This document shows, piece by piece, positions 23,823 to 33,534 of a DNA stretch of 64,000 nt (position 1 is the stretch's first letter; every line of letters starts with the position of its first letter). The notes below the pieces were generated by a model. The model did no database searches. It was not told the origin of the DNA and saw only the letters and a program-made list of their open reading frames with translations. The position numbers and the translations under genes are program-made. Source of the stretch: Paenochrobactrum pullorum (GTDB lineage: Bacteria; Pseudomonadota; Alphaproteobacteria; Rhizobiales; Rhizobiaceae); the NCBI RefSeq assembly GCF_041929845.1, contig NZ_JBHEEH010000001.1, forward strand, positions 868,001 through 932,000, given 5' to 3'.

Positions 23823-25378
23823 CAGTTTTTCTCCGGTGCAATAAAGGTCGCTTTGTAGGTGGCAGTTTCTTTGCCTTCAACATCGCTGACCCGAATGGTG
23901 TAAGTGGTTCGGGCATCGGTAATTTCACGTGCCGGTATACTGACGAACAGTCTGAGGGTTTTCAGACGGTCCGGATCTACAGGTATAATATAGTTACCTT
24001 CTCCGGTCGGCTCAACGTCTTGCAGTGAAACTGTCGCATTGGGCAAGCCTTCAATCGAGACGCTGAATTCGCGCGGCTGCGGGATCATATTGAGTAGTTT
24101 GACAGTATAACCATTGCGGATCGAACCGTCAGACAAGAGAACATATTGCGGGTTTCTATCTTGCAGCACATTCACGCCGATGCGGTCGCGCATGTAAAGA
24201 GAGCCAAGCAACATCATGCCGACCAAAGCCCAGATCGTGAAGTAAATCATAGTGCGTGGACGCAGGATTTTTTTCAATGAAATCAGATGAACGGCATCTT
24301 TGAACTTGTTTGGTGCTTCATAAACGAGTGCAGGTTCAACCGGCTCGGTGCCGTTGTTGGTCGCAAGGTTCATATTGGCATGATAGTCATTAAGGGTCGC
24401 ATAAGAAATCAATCCGCGCGGTTTGCCGATTTTATCCATAACCGAGTTACAGGCATCGATGCAAAGCGCACAGGTAATACATTCGAGTTGCTGGCCGTCG
24501 CGGATATCAATCCCCATCGGACAAACCGCTACACAAGCGTTGCAATCCACGCAATCACCAACAACCGCGCCCGCCGCAATGGCTTTTTTCGAGCCGCGTG
24601 TGCGTGGTTCACCACGCCAGTCATTATAGGTGACCGTCAATGAATTTTCATCGAGCATGGCTGCCTGAATACGTGGCCAAGGGCACATATAGGTACAGAC
24701 CTGTTCACGCAGTAATCCGCCAAAAACATAAGTGGTTGCGGTGAGAATGGCCACGGTAATATAAGCCACGGGTTCGGCGTAGCCGGTGATGACGTCCATG
24801 AACAATGTCGGCGCATCGGCAAAATAGAAAATCCATGCGCCGCCAGTCATGACGGCAATCAGCAGCCATATTCCGTGTTTCAGAACGCGTTTGATGATTT
24901 TATTGGTAGTGTACGGGCTGTTGTTGAGCTTGATACGTGCATTACGGTCTCCCTCAATGGCGCGTTCAATCACAAGGAAAAGATCAACCCAGACGGTTTG
25001 CGGACAAGTATATCCGCACCATGCGCGTCCTGCTGCCGAAGTCAGCAGGAAGAGCCCGAGCCCCGCCATAATCAGCAATCCGGCAATATAGTAAAATTCT
25101 TGTGGCCAGATTTCGATAAAGAAGAAATAGAAGCGGCGATTGGCAATGTCGATCAAAACCGCTTGATCAGGTGCAAATTCACCACGATTCCAACGCAGCC
25201 ATGGGGTCAGATAATAAATGGAGAGTGTGACAAACATCACGATCCATTTAAAGTTGCGGAATTCACCGACAACACGTTTGGGGAAAATTTTTACACGTGC
25301 AGCATAGAGTGCCTGACGGGTTTTAGGCGAGTTGACCGCTTTGGCATCGATCTGTTCGACGTCTGAATGATCTGACAT
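23822..25378 (-). CDS. ccoG: Iron-sulfur membrane protein CcoG/FixG
   Basis: A 518-residue protein, MSDHSDVEQIDAKAV and on, with several transmembrane helices, the CGYTCPQTVW motif, and a bacterial ferredoxin region CVDCNACVAVCPMGIDIRDG ... CITCALCIDACNSV (about residues 265-315) giving two 4Fe-4S clusters. The C-terminal IG-like FixG domain faces the periplasm. CcoG reduces Cu(II) for oxidase assembly. AAGGAG lies upstream of ATG 25378; an in-frame start 54 bases earlier lacks this. Confidence 0.95.
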   Translation of the reverse strand: MSDHSDVEQIDAKAVNSPKTRQALYAARVKIFPKRVVGEFRNFKWIVMFVTLSIYYLTPWLRWNRGEFAPDQAVLIDIANRRFYFFFIEIWPQEFYYIAGLLIMAGLGLFLLTSAAGRAWCGYTCPQTVWVDLFLVIERAIEGDRNARIKLNNSPYTTNKIIKRVLKHGIWLLIAVMTGGAWIFYFADAPTLFMDVITGYAEPVAYITVAILTATTYVFGGLLREQVCTYMCPWPRIQAAMLDENSLTVTYNDWRGEPRTRGSKKAIAAGAVVGDCVDCNACVAVCPMGIDIRDGQQLECITCALCIDACNSVMDKIGKPRGLISYATLNDYHANMNLATNNGTEPVEPALVYEAPNKFKDAVHLISLKKILRPRTMIYFTIWALVGMMLLGSLYMRDRIGVNVLQDRNPQYVLLSDGSIRNGYTVKLLNMIPQPREFSVSIEGLPNATVSLQDVEPTGEGNYIIPVDPDRLKTLRLFVSIPAREITDARTTYTIRVSDVEGKETATYKATFIAPEKN

Positions 25379-25551
25379 CTTCCACTCCTTTTGAGTATCG
25401 CACAGGATTGGGGGGGAGGGTGCGACACCCACATTTCAATATATGTTTGCCTAAATCGTGCCGGGCTTGAGCAAACCGTTAATGACTTAGGAAAGCATAT
25501 AAAGAAGCAGAGAACCGGAAGGCAGATAACTGCCTTCCGGAATAGTTGTGT

Positions 25552-26415
25552 TTATTCACCGCCACCAAGGGAGTGAACATAGATTGCCAGCTGTTTGACA
25601 GTAGCGTCGCCCAGACGTTCACCCCATGCAGGCATAACGCCGTGCTGCGGATGCTCGACCTGACGCATGATTGCATCTTCGCCCGAACCATAGAGCCAAA
25701 TCGCATCGGTCAGGTTCGGAGCGCCGAAGTCACGTACACCCTTGGCATCGTCACCATGACAAACGGCACAGTTATCGGCAAAAACTTGTTCGCCGGCCGG
25801 AACGAGTGAAGCATCGCGTGGTGTGCCGCTTAAGCTTACTACATAAGCTGCAACATCACGGATTTCTTCAGGTTCTAAGACGTCTGCATAAGCAGGCATC
25901 TGCGACATGCGGGTATCATCGTCTTCTTCATTGCGAACGCCATGCTGAATGGTTTCGAGGATATCCTCAAGCGAACCACCCCAGAGCCAGTCATCATCAT
26001 TCAGATTAGGGAAACCTGGCGCGCCTTGCGCACCTGAACCATGGCACTGAACGCAGTTGACTTTGAACGCAGCCGCGCCGCCTGCAATCGCATATTGACG
26101 CAGTGTGTCGTCGGCAACAATTTCATTGACATCTTTGGCTTTAATGGCATCGATAATGTCCTGACGGCTTGCTTCAACCGCAGCATTCTCCTGCCAGAAA
26201 GCACCACGGCTCGACCATTCCAGCACACCGCCGGTAGACGATGAGATCAGTGGCCATGCCGGATAGGCAATGACATAGGCAAGTGCCCAGGCAATTGTCG
26301 CATACCAGGTCCAAAGCCACCAGCGTGGCATTGGGTTGTCAAGTTCGCGGATGCCGTCCCACTCATGGCCGGTCGTCTCAACGCCGGTGACTTCATCAAC
26401 TTCTCTTTTAGTCAT
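25552..26415 (-). CDS. ccoP: Cytochrome cbb3 oxidase subunit III (diheme c), CcoP
   Basis: A 287-residue membrane-anchored diheme cytochrome c. After the soluble N terminus (HEWDGIRELDNPMPRWW) and one transmembrane helix (WTWYATIAWALAYVIAYPAWPL) come two heme sites, CVQCHG (about residue 125) and CAVCHG (about 216), each followed by Met ligands. It passes electrons to the CcoO/CcoN core. ATG 26415 overlaps the ccoQ stop and has AAGGA eight bases upstream; the ATG nine bases earlier does not. Confidence 0.95.
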   Translation of the reverse strand: MTKREVDEVTGVETTGHEWDGIRELDNPMPRWWLWTWYATIAWALAYVIAYPAWPLISSSTGGVLEWSSRGAFWQENAAVEASRQDIIDAIKAKDVNEIVADDTLRQYAIAGGAAAFKVNCVQCHGSGAQGAPGFPNLNDDDWLWGGSLEDILETIQHGVRNEEDDDTRMSQMPAYADVLEPEEIRDVAAYVVSLSGTPRDASLVPAGEQVFADNCAVCHGDDAKGVRDFGAPNLTDAIWLYGSGEDAIMRQVEHPQHGVMPAWGERLGDATVKQLAIYVHSLGGGE

Positions 26416-26566
26416 TTTTATCATCCTTGAACGGGATGTCTTTTATTTCATCAGCTTTTTTCTTGCTGCCGGGGCGAAAGGTGAAGGCAACGACAAAGAC
26501 AAAGAACAATGCCATTGCCAATAAGCCCCAACTGTCGGCAAATTCGCGTAATGTATTATAATCCAT
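26408..26566 (-). CDS. ccoQ: Cytochrome cbb3 oxidase subunit CcoQ/FixQ
   Basis: A 52-residue membrane protein, MDYNTLREFADSWGLLAMAL and on, one transmembrane helix followed by the FRPGSKKKADEIKDIPF tail typical of CcoQ. It stabilises the complex. It lies between ccoO and ccoP, with a GGAG SD and an 8-base overlap with ccoP. Confidence 0.92.
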   Translation of the reverse strand: MDYNTLREFADSWGLLAMALFFVFVVAFTFRPGSKKKADEIKDIPFKDDKND

Positions 26567-26577
26567 GACTAAACTCC

Positions 26578-27309
26578 TTATCGCGCCTTAGGCGACTGAT
26601 CGTAAGTTGAGAAGTCAACCAACGTTCCCAGCATCTGAAGATAGGCAACAAGAGCGTCCATTTCGGTAATCTGTGACGGATTGCCGTCAAAGTCACCGGT
26701 CTTGGCTTTAGGGTAACGTGCCAGCAAATCATCTGTATCGGCATCAGGGGTTGCCTGTGCGATCAAATCTGCTTCTGCATTATCCAGCATCTCTTGGCTG
26801 TAAGGCACACCAACAGCAATATTTGCCTTTAGATCGGCAGACATATTAGTGACTTTGAGCGGTGTGTCTTTCAGGAACGCATAGCTTGGCATCACGGATT
26901 CCGGCACGATTTTACGTGGCTCGATCAAATGCTGCACATGCCATTCGTTCGAATAACGCCCGCCTACACGCGCCAGATCAGGACCTGTACGCTTGGAACC
27001 CCACTGGAAAGAATGGTCATACATGCTTTCAGCTGCCAGCGAATAGTGACCATAACGCTCCACCTCATCACGGAACGGCCGGATCATCTGACTGTGGCAG
27101 AGATAGCAACCTTCCCGGACGTAAATATTACGTCCGGCAAGTTCGAGCGGTGAATAAGGGCGCATGCCCTCCACCTTCTCGATGGTGTTCTGCAACCAGA
27201 ACAGCGGGGCGATTTCAACGATACCGCCGATTGTCACCACGAACAACGAGCCGATGAGCAAGAGCGTGGCGTTTTTCTCAATCGCTGAGTGCTTTTTAAG
27301 AAATGACAT
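26578..27309 (-). CDS. ccoO: Cytochrome cbb3 oxidase subunit II (monoheme c), CcoO
   Basis: A 243-residue membrane-anchored cytochrome c. An N-terminal transmembrane helix (LLLIGSLFVVTIGGIVEIAPLFW) is followed by the heme site CYLCHSQMIRPF near residue 67, GPDLARVGGRYS, and the HLIEPRKIVPESVMPSYAFL segment with the Met ligand. It transfers electrons from CcoP to CcoN. It lies 13 bases downstream of ccoN. Confidence 0.95.
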   Translation of the reverse strand: MSFLKKHSAIEKNATLLLIGSLFVVTIGGIVEIAPLFWLQNTIEKVEGMRPYSPLELAGRNIYVREGCYLCHSQMIRPFRDEVERYGHYSLAAESMYDHSFQWGSKRTGPDLARVGGRYSNEWHVQHLIEPRKIVPESVMPSYAFLKDTPLKVTNMSADLKANIAVGVPYSQEMLDNAEADLIAQATPDADTDDLLARYPKAKTGDFDGNPSQITEMDALVAYLQMLGTLVDFSTYDQSPKAR

Positions 27310-27322
27310 AGATCAACGTTCC

Positions 27323-28942
27323 TTATTCGGCTGGCTGCATGGCAGGTGCAGGTGTCGAGCCAGGAATGGCTTGTTCGTTTCTGAGTTTGCCGCGGATTGT
27401 CATGTAGACGTTCCAGGCCATCAGGATACCACCTGTCAGATACATCACGCCGCCAAGAGTACGCATGACATAATATGGGAACATGGCGATCACTGTTTCG
27501 GCGAAAGAGTAAACAAGGAAGCCCTGATCATCATATTCGCGCCACATCAGACCCTGCTGAATACCGGCTACCCACATTGAAGCGGCGTAAAGAACGATAC
27601 CGAGGGTTGCGAGCCAGAAGTGCCAGTTAACCATACGGATGGAGTAAAGGCGCTCACGTTTCCACAATCTTGGTGTGAGGTAGTAAACAGCACCGAAGGT
27701 GATCATACCGTTCCAGCCCAAGGCACCGGCATGAACGTGACCAATGGTCCAGTCTGTGTAGTGCGAGAGGGAGTTGACGGCCTTGATCGACATCAGCGGA
27801 CCTTCGAAGGTCGCCATACCGTAGAAGGCAATAGCCGCGACCATCATACGGACGATCGGATCAGTGCGAACTTTATCCCACGCACCCGAAAGTGTCATCA
27901 GACCGTTGATCATACCACCCCATGAAGGCATCCACAGCATGATCGAGAAGACCATGCCAAGGGTTTGTGCCCAGTCAGGCAAAGCGGTATAATGCAGGTG
28001 GTGAGGGCCAGCCCAGATATAAAGGAAGATGATCGACCAGAAGTGCACAATCGACAAACGATAGGAGTAAACCGGACGGTTTACCTGCTTCGGTACGAAA
28101 TAATACATCATCGCCAGGAAAGGAACGGTCAAGAAGAACGCAACCGCGTTATGACCATACCACCACTGGGTAACGGCATCCTGAACGCCTGAGAAAGCTG
28201 AGTAGCTTTTGGTGCCGAGGAATGAAACAGGGATCGCCAGATTGTTGATGATGTGCAACATCGCAATAGTTACGATGAATGATAGATAAAACCAGTTAGC
28301 CACATAAATATGTGGTTCTTTACGGCGCAGGACTGTGCCGAGGAAGACAGCGAGATAGGCAACCCAGACAATGGTCAGCCAGATATCGACATACCATTCA
28401 GGTTCCGCATATTCGCGGGATTGGGTAATGCCGAGCAGGTAGCCTGTGGCTGCCATGATAAGAAACAGCTGATAACCCCAGAACACAAACCATGCCAGAT
28501 CGCCGCCGAAAAGACGGGCGCGGCAGGTACGCTGCACAACATAGAATGATGATGCGATCAGAGCATTACCACAGAACGCAAAAATCACTGCTGATGTATG
28601 CAGAGGGCGAACACGGCCAAAATTCAGCCATGGTTCAAGGTTTAAACTCGGAAATGCAAGCTGCGCTGCGATGACGACACCGACGAGAAAGCCGACGACA
28701 CCCCAGAAGACGGTGGCGATAACACCGTAACGGATAGGGCCGTCGAGATAGGTGCTCGGGTCGGTTTCTTTTGGTTTCAGGCTGTAATCTGCATTACGCA
28801 AAAGCAGAATAGTGAAAATTGCTATAACAGCAAATGTAATCCACATATGAGTTCTGAAGAGCTCATCATGTGAAAATCCGGCCATCAGCATTGCAGACAA
28901 TGCCAACAGTCCGGATATGACGGTTCCAGCTGCGTAGTTCAT
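27323..28942 (-). CDS. ccoN: Cytochrome cbb3 oxidase subunit I, CcoN
   Basis: A 539-residue integral membrane protein with twelve or more helices, the catalytic heme b/b3-CuB subunit of the high-affinity oxidase used at low oxygen. Conserved His-bearing segments are visible, for example RPLHTSAVIFAFCGNALIA, WWYGHNAVAFFLTVPFL and HYTDWTIGHVHAGALGWNG. ATG 28942 follows GAGGGGA; the longer frame to 28963 has no such site. First gene of the cco operon, with an FNR/FixK box 127 bases upstream. Confidence 0.96.
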   Translation of the reverse strand: MNYAAGTVISGLLALSAMLMAGFSHDELFRTHMWITFAVIAIFTILLLRNADYSLKPKETDPSTYLDGPIRYGVIATVFWGVVGFLVGVVIAAQLAFPSLNLEPWLNFGRVRPLHTSAVIFAFCGNALIASSFYVVQRTCRARLFGGDLAWFVFWGYQLFLIMAATGYLLGITQSREYAEPEWYVDIWLTIVWVAYLAVFLGTVLRRKEPHIYVANWFYLSFIVTIAMLHIINNLAIPVSFLGTKSYSAFSGVQDAVTQWWYGHNAVAFFLTVPFLAMMYYFVPKQVNRPVYSYRLSIVHFWSIIFLYIWAGPHHLHYTALPDWAQTLGMVFSIMLWMPSWGGMINGLMTLSGAWDKVRTDPIVRMMVAAIAFYGMATFEGPLMSIKAVNSLSHYTDWTIGHVHAGALGWNGMITFGAVYYLTPRLWKRERLYSIRMVNWHFWLATLGIVLYAASMWVAGIQQGLMWREYDDQGFLVYSFAETVIAMFPYYVMRTLGGVMYLTGGILMAWNVYMTIRGKLRNEQAIPGSTPAPAMQPAE

Positions 28943-29069
28943 AAAAGTCCCCTCGCGGCGCATGACAAAACACTGCTTTGGTCACCGGAAGACTTTGGGA
29001 TGCAAGATGCGTCGGTGCCAGAACAGTTATGACTCTGATTTTCTATCTACAATTGTGGAGCCAAGGTCA

Positions 29070-29083
29070 TTGATTTCGATCAA
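29070..29083 (-). promoter_or_regulatory. FNR/FixK-type box upstream of ccoN
   Basis: TTGAT-TTCG-ATCAA matches the consensus TTGAT-N4-ATCAA exactly. It stands 127 bases upstream of the ccoN start. cbb3 operons of alphaproteobacteria are induced by FixK/FnrN at low oxygen through such boxes, so micro-oxic induction is expected. Confidence 0.85.
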
Positions 29084-29198
29084 TGATACCCACAGCTACA
29101 ACGCGGACGGAAATTTCCGTATATATCGCAGATTCTTTCAGAATAAGAACTGCTACAGTCTGCCGCAGCTTTTTTACCGCTTTATCAAAATAAGTTGA

Positions 29199-29536
29199 AT
29201 GTAATCTATATCTATTAAATGTTGTTGAAAGATTAGTTTAAAAGAATAGTTTGTTATTCAATTTTTAAATTTGCTGTATTGTTGAGATATATTATAATAA
29301 TTAATTTTTTTTAATGTGTAATTCTTTAATTTTGTCAGGTGCTATTTTTATTTTAGCATGTCGTTATATTCGATTTTCTGGTTTCATCATAATAATTGCT
29401 ACTAAGTTTGTAGGATTATGATTTAAATTGCAGTGTTGCATATTCATTTATCGCTATGTCTGCGACAATATGTAAGAGGTGTTTTTTTGTGTATAAGCAG
29501 CAAAACACAGCTCTCCCGAGTAAAATCAAACAGTTA
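29199..29536. other. AT-rich gap without a gene
   Basis: Between the ccoN upstream region and the end of the histidine kinase gene lies a very A/T-rich stretch. I see no frame with a plausible start and no clear terminator. It may hold further upstream elements for the cco operon. Confidence 0.4.
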
Positions 29537-30892
29537 TTAATGGATGATCGGCATTTCCAGCAGAACTTTCACTCCACTCGCCTCACGGTTGATAAAATGC
29601 ACCGTCGCATGCATGCGCTTGGCAGCAGCCTGCACGATTGCCAGCCCTAATCCGCTGCCGTTTTCAGATTTATAACGCCCGCGAAAAAACCTCTCGCTGA
29701 TATGCGGTAGCTCGTCTGCTGGAATGCCGGGACCTTCATCCTCGACGATGATCGATACCTTGTCCGCTTCCCTTTTGCAGGAGCAATAGATCTTTGCGCC
29801 TTCAGGGGAGTGGTTGACGGCATTTTCCAAAATATTACGCAGAGCCAGTGTGAAGAGTTGCGCATCTTTGATTTTCAAATTTTCGCACGGTTCATCAATT
29901 TGGATGATGATTTTTTTAGGCTGTGTTAGCAAACGCAAATCTTGTGCAATCAAATGCATCAGTTTTCCGGCATATTCTTTTGTCGGTTTAACCGGTTCCT
30001 CATCGGTTTCCAGTGAAGCCAGATCAAGCAGTTGTTTGACCAGTCTGGTGGTTCGCTCGACACCGGTGGAGATCTGGCGCATTGCATTGTCACGTACGTG
30101 CTCATCTTTGCTGTTCATGGCAATATGAGCTTGCGTTTTAAGTCCTGCCAAAGGTGTCTTGAGTTCATGCGCGGCAAAAATCGCAAAGCTTTTTTCACGT
30201 TCACGGGCTTCTTCGACACGGTTGAATAGGCCGTTCAGCGCATTAACAGCCGGTGCGATTTCGCTAGGCAGGTTGCTTTCTTCCAGCGGGCTTAAATCGT
30301 CGGCTGAGCGTTTTGACAAAGTTGAAGCAAGGGTGCTCAACGGTAATAGACCGCGCCGCACGCTAATCCAGATCAACCCTGCCAGAAACGGGAAAATCAA
30401 CAGTGCGGGTAATAGCAAACCGGTGATAACATCGCGCACCAAACTGTTACGCACGCTCATATTATCGCCCACCATAATGCGCATGCCAAGCTGGGTGTTT
30501 TCAATAGTATAAACGCGCCAAGTGGAACCCGATACAACCGTATTGGAAAAACCGTTGCTGGTTTTAGTCAGCATATCTTTGGGAGCGCTGGCCGAGCGTC
30601 CGACCAGATTGCCGTCAAGTGACCAAATCTGGCAGAATAATTGCCGGTCGTAATTTGGAAAATCCGGAATGGGTTTTGGGGTAAATTGCCCGATGCCGCC
30701 TTCATCGCCCACTTCAACCCGCCGGTCGGTGAGAAGAGAATTGACCATATGGGCAGATTCCATCAAGCGCGCATCAAGCACTTTTTTCACTTCTGCCTGT
30801 GTGCTGAGATAAATCCAGCCGACGGCAAACAACCAGACAAGGCAGGTGGTGCCGATAAGAATGGTAATCAGGCGTTTGCGGATGGAACTCAT
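29537..30892 (-). CDS. Sensor histidine kinase (QseC/PmrB type)
   Basis: A 451-residue two-transmembrane kinase: helix 1 at about residues 10-30, a periplasmic sensor of about 120 residues, helix 2 at about 155-180, a HAMP-like segment, the H box FAAHELKTPLAG near residue 240, the N box LRNILENAVNHSPEG, and G boxes DEGPGIP and GSGLGLAIV. It overlaps the response regulator by four bases. With the YTTAAK repeat upstream of the pair it resembles PmrB/QseC-type systems; the signal is unknown, though the adjacent thiol-redox operon suggests envelope or metal stress. Confidence 0.92.
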   Translation of the reverse strand: MSSIRKRLITILIGTTCLVWLFAVGWIYLSTQAEVKKVLDARLMESAHMVNSLLTDRRVEVGDEGGIGQFTPKPIPDFPNYDRQLFCQIWSLDGNLVGRSASAPKDMLTKTSNGFSNTVVSGSTWRVYTIENTQLGMRIMVGDNMSVRNSLVRDVITGLLLPALLIFPFLAGLIWISVRRGLLPLSTLASTLSKRSADDLSPLEESNLPSEIAPAVNALNGLFNRVEEAREREKSFAIFAAHELKTPLAGLKTQAHIAMNSKDEHVRDNAMRQISTGVERTTRLVKQLLDLASLETDEEPVKPTKEYAGKLMHLIAQDLRLLTQPKKIIIQIDEPCENLKIKDAQLFTLALRNILENAVNHSPEGAKIYCSCKREADKVSIIVEDEGPGIPADELPHISERFFRGRYKSENGSGLGLAIVQAAAKRMHATVHFINREASGVKVLLEMPIIH

Positions 30893-31554
30893 AGTTCTTG
30901 TTCTGACAATCTGTAGCCAAGACCGCGCACGGTCTTGATGAATTTGGCTCCTAATTTGGCACGAAGATGATGGATGTGCACTTCAACGGCATTGCTCTCC
31001 ACTTCCTCCTGCCAGCCATAAAGCGCTTCCTCAAGCGCTGTTTTGGAAAAGGTTGCATTGGGGCGCTCCATCAATGCGCGTAACACCGCAAATTCGCGGC
31101 GGGTGAATTTAAGTAAAATATCTCCGCGGTGAACGGTCATCTGTGCCGGATCAAGCACCACATCCTGCCACTCGATTTTGCCCGATGAGCGGCCATTGCT
31201 GCGCCGCGCAATGGCGCGTATACGTGCGGCCAGTTCATCCAGATCAAAAGGCTTGCCGACATAATCATCAGCACCGGCATCTAGACCTGCGATACGGTCG
31301 GCAATCTGGTCGCGCGCAGTAAGCAGAAGCACAGGCAGGTCATTTTTGTTGCGTCTGAGCTGCGCCAATATATCCAATCCCGAACCATCCGGCAGCATCA
31401 GATCAAGCACCAGTGCATCATAGTTTTGCGAGGCGATGGCGCTATAAGCATCTTCGCAGCTGGCGACTGCATCAACGGTAAAACCGGCAATGTTGAGCCC
31501 GACGCTCAAACCGTCCATAAGAATGGGATCATCCTCGACCACCAAGATGCGCAT
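30889..31554 (-). CDS. OmpR-family response regulator (QseB/PmrA type)
   Basis: A 221-residue regulator. The receiver has DD at residues 8-9, the phospho-acceptor Asp at about residue 51 (ALVLDLMLPDGSG) and Lys in VGKPFDLDEL; the C-terminal winged helix includes KFTRREFAVLRALMERP and VEVHIHHLRAKLGAKFIKTVRGLGYRL. This is the QseB/PmrA subgroup. It is transcribed divergently from dsbD; the direct repeat at 31609-31625 is its probable binding site. Confidence 0.93.
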   Translation of the reverse strand: MRILVVEDDPILMDGLSVGLNIAGFTVDAVASCEDAYSAIASQNYDALVLDLMLPDGSGLDILAQLRRNKNDLPVLLLTARDQIADRIAGLDAGADDYVGKPFDLDELAARIRAIARRSNGRSSGKIEWQDVVLDPAQMTVHRGDILLKFTRREFAVLRALMERPNATFSKTALEEALYGWQEEVESNAVEVHIHHLRAKLGAKFIKTVRGLGYRLSEQEL

Positions 31555-31608
31555 ATATAAAACCCGTTACTTTTTAAACTTTTACTATTCCTAATGTTGC
31601 AGGCTTAT

Positions 31609-31625
31609 CTTAAGGCTGGCTTAAG
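31609..31625. promoter_or_regulatory. PmrA/QseB-like direct repeat CTTAAG-N5-CTTAAG
   Basis: CTTAAG (31609-31614), GCTGG, CTTAAG (31620-31625) fits the YTTAAK-N5-YTTAAK box of PmrA/QseB-type regulators. It lies in the 140-base gap between the regulator gene and dsbD, 70 bases before the dsbD start. It could control both directions. Binding is inferred. Confidence 0.65.
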
Positions 31626-31694
31626 GTGTATGTTTCATTGATTGCTCATGGAACCAAATCAATTATTTTATTATTACATGACCGGAGCCGATTT

Positions 31695-33533
31695 ATGAGA
31701 CTGCTAACAGTGATATTAATGATGTTAATATCATCCGTTATCAATGCAACAGCATCGCCACTGCCGGTGGATGAAGCATTTCGTTTGCAGATATTGAGTG
31801 CTGACGATCACAAACTGGTTGTCAGCTGGAATATTCATGATGGCTATTATCTTTATAAAGATCATATTGAAGCAACTGATATACAAGGCAACAAGCTGGT
31901 CATTGATGCGCCTGAAGGCATCATGAAAGATGACCCGACCTTTGGCGCGATGCAGGTTTATTTCAATCGCACCACTGTTTCGTTCGATCTGAAAAATGAT
32001 CAACCGGTGACATTGACTTATCAGGGCTGCCAGAATGACGGTATTTGCTATCGTCCGGAAACCCGCACCATTGATCCGCTAACATTGGCTGCCAGCAATC
32101 CGTTTGGTGGAGGTGTCGCGCAATCTTCCTCTTCTGCTGCGGTGCAATGGAAAATGGAAGCGCCTGTAAATAATGCGCCTGTTGTAACCAGTTCAACTGC
32201 GCCAGCCTCTGCCTCAACCGATACTTTTCAGATTACCCAAGACAAAGGCATGATCCAGTCATTGCTGGAGCGTGGCGGGACTGGTTTCTTGCTGTTGAGC
32301 TTTCTGGCCTTTGGTATTTTGCTGGCATTCACCCCATGTGTTTTTCCGATGTATCCGATCGTGGCAGGTACTTTGGCGCGGGAAGGCGACAAGCTTACCC
32401 CAATGCGCGGCTTCTTGCTGACCTCGACTTATGTGGTGGCGCTGGCATTGGGCTTTGCATTGATCGGGGCAGTGGCCGGATGGTCGGGGCAAAATTTGCA
32501 AATGGCTTTGCAGTCGCCTTGGCTGGCACTGGCCGTTGCCATAGTCTTCGTCGTTCTGGCGCTTTCAATGTTTGGGCTTTATGAGTTGCAACTCCCAAGC
32601 AGCTGGATGAGTGCTGTCAGCCGCCGCACCGGTAGCGGCAAGGGCTCGCTTGGCTCTGCTGCCGTGCTGGGTTTTAGCTCTGTTTTGATTGTCGGGCCTT
32701 GTGTCACCGCACCTTTGGCTGGTGCGCTGCTTTATATTGCGCAGACCGCCAATGTAAGTTTGGGCGCTGCGGCACTTTTTGCGCTCGGCCTCGGTAAGGG
32801 AATTCCGCTGATCATTCTAGCCACTTTCGGCAGTTCAGTTTTGCCGCGTGCCGGTGGCTGGATGGAAAATGTCAAAACCTTGTTTGGTTTTGGCTTTCTC
32901 GCAACATCCATTTGGATGGCGGTACCTTTATTGCCACTGGGCGCTGATCTGTTCTTGTGGGCGATCTTGCTCTTTGCGTTCTCAGCCTATCTGTTTGCCA
33001 AAGAATGGCACCGCATTGGTTTCCGTGTGATTGCACGCACGGCTGCAACGACGGCCGTGGTCTATGGTGCCATCCTCATGCTTGGTGCTTCTCTGGGGGG
33101 TGTTGATCCGTTGAAACCTTTGGCGCCGCTTGTCGCTTCCGGCGGACAATCAGGTGCCTCTGTTCCGGCATTGCACTTTGCCAATGTCGGTTCATCACAG
33201 CAGTTGCAGACCAATTTGCAGCAGGCTAAGCAGGAGCGCCCGACACTGGTATATTTTACCGCCGACTGGTGCGTGGCTTGCCACACAATCGAACGCTCGG
33301 TTTTGACCGATATGGCTGTGCGTCGTGGTCTGACCGATTTTGATTTGGTCAAAGTGGATTTGTCCGATGTGACGCCTGAAAATGACAAGCTGATGCGCCA
33401 GCTTCGCGTCGCGGGGCCTCCGACAATGATTTTCTTTAATGAGCAATCAAAAGAAGTGGCTGATACGCGTCTGGTTGGTAATGTTACCACATCAACATTG
33501 ACCAGTTCTGCTGCCAAAGCAGGCGGTGCCTGA
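31695..33533 (-). other. Strand note: nothing on the minus strand opposite dsbD
   Basis: Open minus-strand frames opposite the dsbD gene have no ribosome-binding sites or family likeness and are regarded as shadows. The gene itself is listed on the plus strand. Confidence 0.2.
31695..33533 (+). CDS. dsbD: Thiol:disulfide interchange protein DsbD
   Basis: A 612-residue three-part DsbD that carries electrons from cytoplasmic thioredoxin to the periplasm. After the signal peptide (about 20 residues) comes the alpha domain with Cys112 and Cys118 (GCQNDGIC), then the eight-helix membrane domain with TPCVFPMYP and GPCVTAPLAG cysteines, then the thioredoxin-like gamma domain with CVAC (Cys526, Cys529). 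ATG 31695 has GGAG eight bases upstream; the frame to 31626 would put the signal peptide inside. It heads an operon with a TlpA-like protein, an L,D-transpeptidase and a DsbA-like protein. Confidence 0.93.
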   Translation: MRLLTVILMMLISSVINATASPLPVDEAFRLQILSADDHKLVVSWNIHDGYYLYKDHIEATDIQGNKLVIDAPEGIMKDDPTFGAMQVYFNRTTVSFDLKNDQPVTLTYQGCQNDGICYRPETRTIDPLTLAASNPFGGGVAQSSSSAAVQWKMEAPVNNAPVVTSSTAPASASTDTFQITQDKGMIQSLLERGGTGFLLLSFLAFGILLAFTPCVFPMYPIVAGTLAREGDKLTPMRGFLLTSTYVVALALGFALIGAVAGWSGQNLQMALQSPWLALAVAIVFVVLALSMFGLYELQLPSSWMSAVSRRTGSGKGSLGSAAVLGFSSVLIVGPCVTAPLAGALLYIAQTANVSLGAAALFALGLGKGIPLIILATFGSSVLPRAGGWMENVKTLFGFGFLATSIWMAVPLLPLGADLFLWAILLFAFSAYLFAKEWHRIGFRVIARTAATTAVVYGAILMLGASLGGVDPLKPLAPLVASGGQSGASVPALHFANVGSSQQLQTNLQQAKQERPTLVYFTADWCVACHTIERSVLTDMAVRRGLTDFDLVKVDLSDVTPENDKLMRQLRVAGPPTMIFFNEQSKEVADTRLVGNVTTSTLTSSAAKAGGA

Positions 33534-33534
33534 T

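Noticed and set aside
31695..33533. Feature entry on the minus strand opposite dsbD
   Set aside because: That low-confidence strand note records only that no minus-strand gene exists there; it should not be read as a gene.
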